A stretch of DNA of 14,670 bases from Gammaproteobacteria bacterium (lineage in GTDB: Bacteria > Pseudomonadota > Gammaproteobacteria > Arenicellales > JAOTYS01). Shown here one piece after another: positions 8,116 through 14,670 of the stretch. The notes under the pieces were generated by a model. The model worked only from the letters and a program-made list of their open reading frames with translations. It ran no database searches and was not told the DNA's origin. The stretch covers positions 1 to 14,670 of the forward strand of contig JAOTYS010000069.1 of the NCBI GenBank assembly GCA_029861795.1, given 5' to 3'. Numbering within the stretch: position 1 is the first letter of the stretch; the number at the start of each line of letters is the position of its first letter. The position numbers and the translations under genes were made by a program.

Positions 8116-8145
8116 TTTCTAGCTCATTGACGGATAAGCGGTCAA
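8116..8145 (-). promoter_or_regulatory. Candidate promoter for the tsaP-dprA-smg block
   Basis: On the minus strand TTGACC (complement of 8140-8145) and TAGAAA (complement of 8116-8121) are 18 bp apart, matching five and four consensus bases. The -35 is one arm of a TTGAC-N9-GTCAA dyad (8127-8145). The leader would be roughly 57 nt. Confidence 0.35.
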
Positions 8146-8350
8146 ATCCTAATTAGTTGTGAGCGGATGCAGGGTACGGTGTAGTTATATCCTCTCGACC
8201 AGCACTGCGCCACAGAAAAACGCGACCCCATGCCTTTTCGGCAGCGGACATATCGCGATCGACACCCGAAGGCTCAAAATGGACATAAAACACTTGGTAC
8301 TATAATCGTATTGGCAGATTAGATTCGGGCTGCGCCCGCCCGCTCGCTTG

Positions 8351-8379
8351 TTCAATCGATCGAGAAAAGGGGTTACAAT
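8351..8379 (+). promoter_or_regulatory. Candidate promoter for def-fmt-rsmB
   Basis: TACAAT at 8374-8379 matches the -10 consensus at five of six bases. TTCAAT sits 17 bp upstream as a weak -35. Transcription would begin about 23 nt before the def ATG. The perfect TATAAT at 8301-8306 is a possible alternative start point. Confidence 0.35.
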
Positions 8380-8408
8380 TTTGAGTCGCAACGGCTACAA
8401 AGAACATC

Positions 8409-8948
8409 ATGGCGATTCTCGATATTTTATACTACCCCGACCCTCGGCTGCGTCAGATAGCTGCCCCTGTGGAACATGTCGATGGCGAGACCAAGAGGCT
8501 CATCGATAACATGGCAGAGACCATGTATCAGGCTCCGGGTGTGGGATTGGCCGCGGTGCAAGTCAACGTGCCTAAGCGTATAGTAGTGATAGACATCTCA
8601 GAGACCAAGGATGAGCTAAAGGTTTTCATCAACCCGCACATCATTCAACGAGAAGGGCAGATCGAGATCGACGAAGGCTGCTTGTCGGTTCCCGGAGTCT
8701 ATGCGCCTGTCAAACGCGCCCAGCGAATACGGGTGCGGGCTATCGATAGGGAGTCTAAGGAGTTCGAGTTGGAAGCTGTCGGTCTACTCGGCGTATGCAT
8801 TCAGCACGAAGTGGACCATCTGTCCGGCAAGATGTTTGTAGATTACCTCTCGCGGCTCAAACAGGATCGCATCCGCAAGCGCTTACAAAAGGAACAGCGG
8901 CGCGCACCAAATCAGCCGCCGCTTCCAGCTTCAGTTATAGCCCTGTAG
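8409..8948 (+). CDS. def: Peptide deformylase
   Basis: A metal-dependent hydrolase (usually Fe2+) that removes the formyl group from the N-terminal methionine of new proteins. The protein has 179 residues, slightly longer than E. coli Def. All three family motifs are intact: GVGLAAVQ (44-51), EGCLSVP (89-95) with metal ligand Cys91, and QHEVDHL (132-138) with ligands His133 and His137 and catalytic Glu134. The C-terminal tail after about residue 165 is Pro/Ala-rich and poorly conserved. It is the first gene of the plus-strand block, 62 bp before fmt, so the enzymes that add and remove the formyl group are made together. The Shine-Dalgarno is weak (AAAGAA), but the [15 protein letters not shown] start is canonical. 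Confidence 0.97.
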   Translation: MAILDILYYPDPRLRQIAAPVEHVDGETKRLIDNMAETMYQAPGVGLAAVQVNVPKRIVVIDISETKDELKVFINPHIIQREGQIEIDEGCLSVPGVYAPVKRAQRIRVRAIDRESKEFELEAVGLLGVCIQHEVDHLSGKMFVDYLSRLKQDRIRKRLQKEQRRAPNQPPLPASVIAL

Positions 8949-9010
8949 TCACATTTCACCGGCCGCCGCGCTATCCGTTTGGTGGCAAAAAGCGGCAGTT
9001 GACACCAATC

Positions 9011-9952
9011 ATGACACTTAGAATCGTGTTTGCAGGTACGGGGCAGTTTGCCGTGCCCTGTCTCCAGGCCTTGGCGCAAAGTAAGCACGCCGTAGTGGCA
9101 GTTTATACTCGGCCCGATCGACAAGCGGGCCGCGGCAGACGGGTCATCCACAGTCCGGTCAAGCAGCTCGCCATGGCGCAAGGACTGGAGATTCGCCAAC
9201 CGGCAACGCTCGATGGCGAGCTAGATTTCTTGCGTGCCGCGGCCGCCGACGTCATCGTGGTAGTGTCGTTCGGACTAATTTTGCCCGCTGCGGTGTTGGC
9301 GATTCCCCGCTATGGATGCATCAATGTGCATGCGTCGTTGCTGCCGCGGTGGCGCGGTGCTGCCCCTATAGTAAGGGCGATCGAGGCCGGCGATTCAATC
9401 ACCGGTGTCACGGTCATGCAGATGGATGAGGGATTAGATACTGGAGATATTCTGTTGCAATCGCAGCAGGCCATACAACGCGCAGATAACGCCGGGACCC
9501 TACGGGAGCGTTTGGCCGCATGCGCTGCGACCGCACTTATGAGTGCCTTAGCAGCGCTGCCGAAGGGACAGTTAGACAGACGCCACCAGGACAACCGAGA
9601 GGCGTCGTACGCGCACAAGGTGCGCAAGCAGGAGAGCGAGTTGGAGTGGAATTGCGGTGCCGCTGAGTTGGCGCTCAAGGTCCGCGCATTCAATCCCTGG
9701 CCCGTAGCGACCACTCATCATGGTAAGACCCGACTTCGGGTGTGGGGTGCGAAGCCCGTTGACTCGACCGCTCATCAACCGTTCGGGACCATCGTTGGCA
9801 GCAACAACAACGGCATTCTAGTGCAGACGGGTGCAGGAGGGTTGCTGTTAACATGCGTTCAACGGCCGGGCGGCAAAGTGCTTGCAGCGAGGGATTTCCT
9901 CAACGGCTATGCACTGTCCATCGGGGATCGATTGGGCTCTATATTGTGCTAA
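9011..9952 (+). CDS. fmt: Methionyl-tRNA formyltransferase
   Basis: Transfers a formyl group from 10-formyltetrahydrofolate to Met-tRNA(fMet) for translation initiation. The protein has 313 residues, close to the 315 of E. coli. The catalytic domain shows Asn105 and His107 in CINVHASLLPRWRGAAPI (103-120) and Asp143 in GLDTGD, the expected triad. The PDRQAGRGRR loop (35-44) matches the tRNA-contacting loop of E. coli Fmt. The C-terminal OB-like domain begins near 205, with RAFNPWP as a landmark. One oddity is that the usual AGTPxF near the N-terminus reads AGTGQF (Gly11). The frame is open further upstream into def, but homology begins at the ATG at 9011. No good ribosome binding site is visible there, and it may depend on translation of def. 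Confidence 0.97.
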   Translation: MTLRIVFAGTGQFAVPCLQALAQSKHAVVAVYTRPDRQAGRGRRVIHSPVKQLAMAQGLEIRQPATLDGELDFLRAAAADVIVVVSFGLILPAAVLAIPRYGCINVHASLLPRWRGAAPIVRAIEAGDSITGVTVMQMDEGLDTGDILLQSQQAIQRADNAGTLRERLAACAATALMSALAALPKGQLDRRHQDNREASYAHKVRKQESELEWNCGAAELALKVRAFNPWPVATTHHGKTRLRVWGAKPVDSTAHQPFGTIVGSNNNGILVQTGAGGLLLTCVQRPGGKVLAARDFLNGYALSIGDRLGSILC

Positions 9953-9969
9953 CCCAAAGCACAGTCGGC

Positions 9970-11337
9970 ATGAAACATTGTTTGCCGGGAGTGGAGGCGC
10001 GCGCTGTGGCCGCACGGATCGCTCTGCAGGTTGTCGACCAGGGCAGATCACTCGACGATGCCCTAGAGCATTGTGTTGCAGCCGCAGGGAAAAACTGCCC
10101 TCGGGCGCTGGTTCAGGAGATCTCATATGGTGTTGTGCGGCACTACTGGTCGTTAGAGCGCACCGCAGCTAAGCTGATCCGCAGCCCGATCCGGAATCGA
10201 GACCGCGATGTACACGCTCTTGTGCTAGTTGGCCTATATCAACTTCGATACATGCGTGTCCCGCCTCATGCGGCCGTATCAGAAACGGTAGAGGCGGCAG
10301 CGGCACTGCATAAACCTTGGGCTAAGACGCTAGTGAATGGTGTATTACGGGCCTTTCTCAGAAAACATTCGAGCTCCCACAGTGCGGTTGCGGAATCGAG
10401 CGATGATCATCCGCGGTGGTTGCGTGAGCGCATAAAGGCTGCCTGGCCGGACCACTGGCGCACCATTTTTGAGGTCAATAATCAACCGCCTCTTATGATG
10501 CTAAGGGTTAACTTACGCGCTATATCAGGCGAGCAGTACTTACAAAAGTTGGAGAAGGTCGACATCTCGGGTTGGCAGCACCCCTATGTACCCAGCGCAC
10601 TTGCACTGGTGCGATCCATACCGGTTCGCAAGTTGCCCGGATTCGAGCAGGGTTTAGTATCGGTGCAGGATGTTGCGGCCCAAAGGGCGGCTTATCTGTT
10701 GGACCTCACACCCGGCCTGCGAGTGTTAGACGCGTGTGCCGCACCAGGTGGAAAGACCGCACATTGCTTAGAGCTCCAGGGTGATCTTGAGATTGTTGCG
10801 CTGGACCGTAATACAGAAGGTGTCGAACGACTGCAGGCGAACCTTAGTAGACTGGGTTTTGGTGCACGCTGTGTCGTCGCAGATGCGTGTGCGCGAGCTG
10901 ATTGGTGGGACGGTATGCCGTTCGATCGTATCCTCATTGATGCTCCGTGTTCCGCCACTGGAGTTATCCGAAGGCATCCGGACATCAAGCACAACCGCAT
11001 ACCTGCAGATGTTGCAGCCGTAAAGACGGTGCAGCGGCAGCTTCTGCAATCTCTGTGGCCGCTGCTCGCCCCTGGGGGGAAACTTCTATATGTGACTTGT
11101 TCGATATTGCCGGATGAAAACGAGGAACAAATCGCCTGCTTTTTGCAGGCGACACCCGATGCGGGAGAGGTGCCTTTGGTAGTTGAAGAGGGTATCGTTC
11201 GCACCCATGGGATTCAACTACTCCCCCAACTAAACGGTGGCGATGGCTTTTTTTATGCATGTTTAACGAGGGTTGGCTCGGACGGTGAGTTCAGACAGAC
11301 GACTAGGGCGGATGGCAACGAGGCTGCGCAGAGCTAG
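9970..11337 (+). CDS. rsmB: 16S rRNA (cytosine(967)-C(5))-methyltransferase
   Basis: Methylates C967 of 16S rRNA using S-adenosylmethionine. With the ATG at 9970 the protein has 455 residues, somewhat longer than E. coli RsmB (429). An N-terminal NusB-like helical domain (about 8-135) comes first. The Rossmann methyltransferase domain has the SAM motif LDACAAPGGKT (253-263), DAPCSATG with Cys327, and the catalytic cysteine Cys377 in VTCSILPDENEEQI. The start is uncertain. The ATG lies 17 nt after the fmt stop with no strong Shine-Dalgarno, while an in-frame GTG at 9946 would overlap the fmt stop and add eight residues. The 3' end overlaps the next gene by about 26 bp. The last 20 or so residues are polar and look like a non-conserved tail. 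Confidence 0.96.
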   Translation: MKHCLPGVEARAVAARIALQVVDQGRSLDDALEHCVAAAGKNCPRALVQEISYGVVRHYWSLERTAAKLIRSPIRNRDRDVHALVLVGLYQLRYMRVPPHAAVSETVEAAAALHKPWAKTLVNGVLRAFLRKHSSSHSAVAESSDDHPRWLRERIKAAWPDHWRTIFEVNNQPPLMMLRVNLRAISGEQYLQKLEKVDISGWQHPYVPSALALVRSIPVRKLPGFEQGLVSVQDVAAQRAAYLLDLTPGLRVLDACAAPGGKTAHCLELQGDLEIVALDRNTEGVERLQANLSRLGFGARCVVADACARADWWDGMPFDRILIDAPCSATGVIRRHPDIKHNRIPADVAAVKTVQRQLLQSLWPLLAPGGKLLYVTCSILPDENEEQIACFLQATPDAGEVPLVVEEGIVRTHGIQLLPQLNGGDGFFYACLTRVGSDGEFRQTTRADGNEAAQS

Positions 11338-11896
11338 GTTGGGCCGACATCTCCTTGTTGGCGGGTTGATATGCACCTTGATGTGTTGGCCAGTACTGTC
11401 AGCTCGGGCGGATTTTCAAGTCATCGCCATAGTGTCCACAATTTCTGGTTCAGAACTGCAGGTGTCAGGGACACTCGACCTTGATCTGAGCGAGGCGGCC
11501 GAGACCGCTATCGATAAGGGAGTCCCTGTGGTGGTTCAGATAAGGCTCGCCCTTTACCGGCATCGGCCTTTAGTCTGGGATAAGAAACTGTCCCAGTGGT
11601 CCGTTCGTTTCCGCATCCGCTACCACGGTCTTTCTGGCCGCTACATCGTGGACAACGACCGTGAAGACGGAATCGAATCTTTCGCCTCTATTCAGCAGGC
11701 TCTGCAGTTTGTGGGAGACCTTGGGCCTTGGACTCTGGAATTGCCGGAGGGACAGGATAGCGGAGGTCGATTTCGGCTGGCTGTGCGTACCCGGTTGGAC
11801 ATCGAATCGCTGCCAGCGCCTTTGCGCCCACTGGCATACACATCTCCAGCGTGGCGTCTAGATAGCAGGTGGACCCAGTGGCGGCCTGAATCATGA
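11312..11896 (+). CDS. DUF4390 exported protein
   Basis: A 194-residue protein of a family with no established function, commonly found between rsmB and ntrY in Beta- and Gammaproteobacteria. With the ATG at 11312 it begins with an arginine-rich stretch (MATRLRRARLGR) and a hydrophobic core ending in SARA (30-33), a good Sec signal with cleavage before DF. The mature part is predicted beta-rich, with basic strands such as WSVRFRIRYHGLSGRY and a conserved LDIESLPAPLRPLAY segment near the C-terminus, so it probably acts in the periplasm. AGGGCGG lies just upstream of the ATG and overlaps rsmB. In-frame TTG (11273) and GTG (11285) starts are possible but would lengthen the n-region unusually. 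It overlaps ntrY by 4 bp (ATGA), which suggests coupled translation and a link to NtrY sensing; that link is inference. Confidence 0.85.
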   Translation: MATRLRRARLGRHLLVGGLICTLMCWPVLSARADFQVIAIVSTISGSELQVSGTLDLDLSEAAETAIDKGVPVVVQIRLALYRHRPLVWDKKLSQWSVRFRIRYHGLSGRYIVDNDREDGIESFASIQQALQFVGDLGPWTLELPEGQDSGGRFRLAVRTRLDIESLPAPLRPLAYTSPAWRLDSRWTQWRPES

Positions 11897-14124
11897 TGCG
11901 TTATCTGATCGGCCCTGTCCCTGCCGTTATCTTGTCGCTCACGCTGCTGGGTGCCCTGTTCATGCTCACTACAGCGGCCCAGCACTCCACTGCGTTCGGT
12001 GAACAGTACTCATTATTACTTGCTGTTAACCTTTTGGGGATAGTCGCCTTAGCCGCACTCATCATCGTAAATCTTTGGCGTTTAGTCCGGCAGTTCCGTG
12101 CGCGGGTGCTCGGCTCGCGGCTTGCAATGCGTTTTCTTGGGGCATTTGTGCTGCTGGCCGTGTTGCCATTGGCCATCGTTTATTACTTTTCCGTGCAGTT
12201 TGTGAGCAGAGGTATCGATAGTTGGTTTGATGTGCGCATCGAGCAAGCACTGGATGACGCCTTGCTGTTGGGACGTGCCTCCCTTGAAGCGATCAAACAA
12301 GACGTCATAGAGAAACTCCAAGAGAGTGCGGATCGACTAGGGGAATCGCAATCAGAGCTGGAGACAATCAGTCTGCTGGATGAACTCCGCATTCAGGGAG
12401 ACTACGAGTCAATGAGTGTTTACACCCCAACTGGTGGAATCATTGCTTACAGCGCGCAGGAGGCCGGATCACTAATTCCTGACACCCCGGATGAGTCAAT
12501 TCTTGCCCAACTGCGACAGGGTCAAGTATACGCGAGCCTAGAGCCACTTACAGGTGAGGGTCTGCAGCTACGTGTCGTAGTGCCAGTGCAATCACGTGGG
12601 GTGAGCGAGCCTGACCAGGTGCTTCAGATTCTCCTGCCCTTGCCGCTGCGCTATACCAAGTTGGGTCAAAGTGTTCAAACGGCTTCTGCAGAATACGAGC
12701 AACTGGTGTACCTGCGCGGACCGTTGAAATTCAGCTTCGTGCTCACGCTGACATTGGTCACCTTGATGACCATGTTGATTGCAGTGTGGATCGCATTTTT
12801 CTTATCGCGCCGACTAGTTGCGCCGTTGCGGGATTTGGCCGAGGGGACGCGGGCTGTCGCCGGCGGTGACTATGGCAAACAACTTCCTGTTACGAGCACA
12901 GACGAGTTGGGTGTCTTAGTGCAGTCTTTTAATGAGATGACTCGGCAGATACACCATGCGCAGAGTGAGGCACGGAACAGCCAAAGAGAGGCCGAGGAAC
13001 AGCGAACTTACTTGGAGACTGTGCTAAGGCATCTGTCTTCCGGAGTGCTGTCATTCGATCGCAAGCATAGGTTGCAGACCTATAATGCCACCGCGAACCA
13101 GATACTAGGATTGGATCTGAGCGAGAGCCATCGGTTAACCATGGCGGAGATAGCTGGCAAACACGAGCGCATCGAACCGCTGGCCTCTATCATCAGTGAT
13201 GGCTTGGCGCAAAATGTGTCGGAATGGCAAGGTGAGGCCACGGTCTTCGGTAGGCACGGGAGGCAAGTATTGATCTGTAGGGGTACACGACTTCCCATCG
13301 AAGGGCCAAGGCGCGGTGGCGCCGTAGTTGTCTTTGATGATGTAACAGATTTGATTCAAGCCCAACGCGATGCCGCTTGGGGAGAAGTGGCACGCCGCCT
13401 TGCTCATGAGATCAAGAATCCATTAACACCCATACAGCTTTCCGCTGAGCGTATCCGTCACAAGTACTTAGGGAAACTCCCTAAGGATGATCGTAACGGG
13501 CTTGACCGTGCCACCAGAACCATCGCACAGCAGGTTGAGTCGATGAAACTTATGGTCAATGCGTTCTCGAACTACGCGCAACCCGTAAACATGCAGCTGG
13601 AGCCAGTTGTACTGAATCGTTTGGTGAGAGATGTGGTGGAACTCCATGGTCATCAGGATGCGCCAATGGATGTGAGGTTGCAGCTTGACCCCGCTATTCC
13701 CCAAATCTCCGCCGACGCGGGTCGTCTTCGACAGGTCTTGAATAATGTGATCATCAATGCCCGAGATGCATTGCGTGGTGTGGAGCACCCTGTATTGCAG
13801 ATTACTACGCGAGGATTCTTAGAGGCTGAAGGTGGATACGTGGAGTTGCGAGTTGAAGACAATGGCCCGGGATTTGCAGAGCGGCAGTTAGAACGTTTGT
13901 TTGAACCTTATGTCACCACCAAAGAAAAAGGAACGGGGCTTGGACTAGCGATCGTGAGGCGCATTGTTGAGGAACATGGCGGAACAATCCGGGCAGAGAA
14001 TGTGGATCCTCATGGAGCCGCAATCGTTTTGCGAATACCGCTGCAGGCAGCGCGCAGCATGGCCAACACAGATCCGAATTTGAAAGTGCCACGCTTTAAG
14101 GTATCTGGGGACCCAATCGGATGA
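11893..14124 (+). CDS. ntrY: NtrY-type membrane sensor histidine kinase
   Basis: A 743-residue kinase of the NtrY family, implicated in nitrogen and redox/envelope responses in other proteobacteria. Two transmembrane helices (about 5-28 and 40-63) and a third (80-102) precede an extracytoplasmic region (about 103-279). A fourth helix (280-304) leads to a HAMP domain (305-357), a PAS domain (about 372-490) and the kinase core. The phosphoacceptor is His505 in LAHEIKNPLTP. The ATP-binding part has the N-box Asn622 in INARDAL, G1 DNGPGF (656-661) and G2 GTGLGL (680-685). The gene overlaps its neighbours on both sides by ATGA, so the kinase and the regulator downstream are made together. Two ATGs in tandem (11893, 11896) are possible starts. 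The signal it senses is not evident from the sequence. Confidence 0.93.
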   Translation: MMRYLIGPVPAVILSLTLLGALFMLTTAAQHSTAFGEQYSLLLAVNLLGIVALAALIIVNLWRLVRQFRARVLGSRLAMRFLGAFVLLAVLPLAIVYYFSVQFVSRGIDSWFDVRIEQALDDALLLGRASLEAIKQDVIEKLQESADRLGESQSELETISLLDELRIQGDYESMSVYTPTGGIIAYSAQEAGSLIPDTPDESILAQLRQGQVYASLEPLTGEGLQLRVVVPVQSRGVSEPDQVLQILLPLPLRYTKLGQSVQTASAEYEQLVYLRGPLKFSFVLTLTLVTLMTMLIAVWIAFFLSRRLVAPLRDLAEGTRAVAGGDYGKQLPVTSTDELGVLVQSFNEMTRQIHHAQSEARNSQREAEEQRTYLETVLRHLSSGVLSFDRKHRLQTYNATANQILGLDLSESHRLTMAEIAGKHERIEPLASIISDGLAQNVSEWQGEATVFGRHGRQVLICRGTRLPIEGPRRGGAVVVFDDVTDLIQAQRDAAWGEVARRLAHEIKNPLTPIQLSAERIRHKYLGKLPKDDRNGLDRATRTIAQQVESMKLMVNAFSNYAQPVNMQLEPVVLNRLVRDVVELHGHQDAPMDVRLQLDPAIPQISADAGRLRQVLNNVIINARDALRGVEHPVLQITTRGFLEAEGGYVELRVEDNGPGFAERQLERLFEPYVTTKEKGTGLGLAIVRRIVEEHGGTIRAENVDPHGAAIVLRIPLQAARSMANTDPNLKVPRFKVSGDPIG

Positions 14125-14670
14125 ACACTCAGACCATTTTGGTGGTGGACGATGAGCCTGATATCCGTGGCATTGTCAAAGAAATTCTGCAGGACGAGAA
14201 CTATACCGTGGTCACCGCCGAGAGTGCCGAAGCCGCTCAATCTGCACGTCAAAGACATCATCTGGACCTGGTTCTGCTCGACATATGGATGCCGGGCACA
14301 GATGGCATTTCGCTGCTTAAGGAGTGGTCTGCAGGGGACGGTTTAGAGGTTCCCGTGATCATGATCTCTGGGCACGGAAATGTGGAAACGGCGGTGGAGG
14401 CGATACGGTTGGGGGCATATGATTTTCTGGAAAAACCGTTATCCACAGCGAAACTGCTCGTTACTCTAGAGCGAGCGTTACAGCATTATCAGCTACGCAA
14501 AGAAAACGTACGTCTGCGTAGTCGGCTCGAGCCAGCATCCATCTTGATCGGCAAAAGTGCGGCGTTGGAAGCCCTGAGGAGAACCATCGCACGCGTCGCG
14601 GCAACTGACAGCCGGGTATTGATTACCGGAGAACCGGGTTCCGGTAAAGGCGTGATCGCTCGTTGTCTGC
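14121..14670 (+). CDS. ntrX: NtrX-type sigma54-dependent response regulator (3' end missing)
   Basis: The window ends inside this gene; 183 residues are visible. A complete receiver domain (about 4-120) has the acidic pair Asp10/Asp11, phosphoacceptor Asp54 in LLLDIWMPG, Ser83 and Lys105 in FLEKP. A linker follows, and then the start of an AAA+ domain with Walker A GEPGSGKG (170-177). In sigma54 activators the residue after the Walker lysine is normally Glu; here it is Gly177. The GAFTGA loop and DNA-binding domain lie outside the window, so sigma54 dependence is inferred from the family. It starts in an ATGA overlap with ntrY, making NtrY its obvious kinase. In related genomes a trkA potassium-uptake gene often follows; that cannot be checked here. 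Confidence 0.93.
   Translation, partial: MNTQTILVVDDEPDIRGIVKEILQDENYTVVTAESAEAAQSARQRHHLDLVLLDIWMPGTDGISLLKEWSAGDGLEVPVIMISGHGNVETAVEAIRLGAYDFLEKPLSTAKLLVTLERALQHYQLRKENVRLRSRLEPASILIGKSAALEALRRTIARVAATDSRVLITGEPGSGKGVIARCL

Larger units (their letters stand above)
8052..8408. other. Divergent intergenic region between tsaP and def (357 bp)
   Basis: The longest non-coding stretch in the window. It holds a candidate minus-strand promoter (8116-8145), a TTGAC-N9-GTCAA dyad (8127-8145), a small GGGC-tgc-GCCC hairpin (8327-8337) without a T-run, a perfect TATAAT at 8301-8306 with a TGGACA 15 bp upstream, and a candidate promoter close to def. I see no tRNA, no convincing small gene and no riboswitch I can recognise. 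Confidence 0.6.

Noticed and set aside
8157..8168. TTGTGAGCGGAT, identical to part of the E. coli lac operator
   Set aside because: Only one half-site is present, with no mirrored arm or lac-like gene nearby. The flanks do not match cloning-vector sequence. It is probably a chance match.
8327..8337. GGGC-tgc-GCCC as a terminator
   Set aside because: The stem is only four to five base pairs and has no T-run on either strand, so it is not a convincing terminator.
8185..8391. A 68-codon minus-strand open frame in the tsaP-def gap
   Set aside because: No clear ribosome binding site, no recognisable motif, and it overlaps the best promoter candidates for def.
8795..9010. Upstream extension of the fmt frame into def
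   Set aside because: The extra 72 residues are def sequence in another frame; Fmt homology starts at the ATG at 9011 and gives the normal family length.
10692..11204. A 170-codon open frame antisense to rsmB
   Set aside because: It covers the conserved methyltransferase core of rsmB, which explains the sequence fully; the Ser/Arg/Thr-rich product looks non-natural.
1..14670. A mobile island, defence system or other undescribed system
   Set aside because: All clear genes are housekeeping or widely conserved, in an order known from Gammaproteobacteria. There are no integrases, transposases, CRISPR repeats or attachment-like repeats.

Overview
This is a stretch of a gammaproteobacterial chromosome, about 14.7 kb and of moderately high GC by eye. 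It is packed with housekeeping genes that all read as intact except where the window cuts them at each end. The assignment to Gammaproteobacteria rests on gene order: dprA-smg beside def-fmt-rsmB in divergent orientation, a TsaP-type LysM gene next to def, and DUF4390-ntrY-ntrX after rsmB. The PBP1A also has an E. coli-like SNIK active site. I cannot name the genus. No phage, insertion sequence, CRISPR array, tRNA or rRNA gene is visible.

The window has three blocks. (1) Positions 1-2859, plus strand: the 3' part of mrcA (peptidoglycan synthase PBP1A), then a 200-residue protein of unknown function that starts at TTG behind a good ribosome binding site. (2) Positions 2908-8051, minus strand: in transcription order tsaP-like LysM protein, dprA, smg, topA. 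This block converges with block 1 across a 48-bp gap that has no obvious terminator. (3) Positions 8409-14670, plus strand: def, fmt, rsmB, a DUF4390 exported protein, the sensor kinase ntrY and the start of the response regulator ntrX. A 357-bp divergent intergenic region (8052-8408) separates blocks 2 and 3 and probably carries the promoters for both.

The genes cover cell-wall synthesis (mrcA), pilus secretin anchoring and DNA uptake (tsaP, dprA), DNA topology (topA), translation start and maturation (fmt, def), ribosome methylation (rsmB), and membrane signalling to a sigma54-type activator (ntrY-ntrX). The rsmB/DUF4390/ntrY/ntrX genes overlap one another, which suggests translational coupling.

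I found no clearly new biological system. The items most worth a second look are the uncharacterised protein between mrcA and topA, the conserved but unexplained DUF4390-NtrYX coupling, a glycine after the Walker A lysine in NtrX, a dyad over a candidate topA promoter, and an abundance of the tetranucleotide CTAG unusual for this class.
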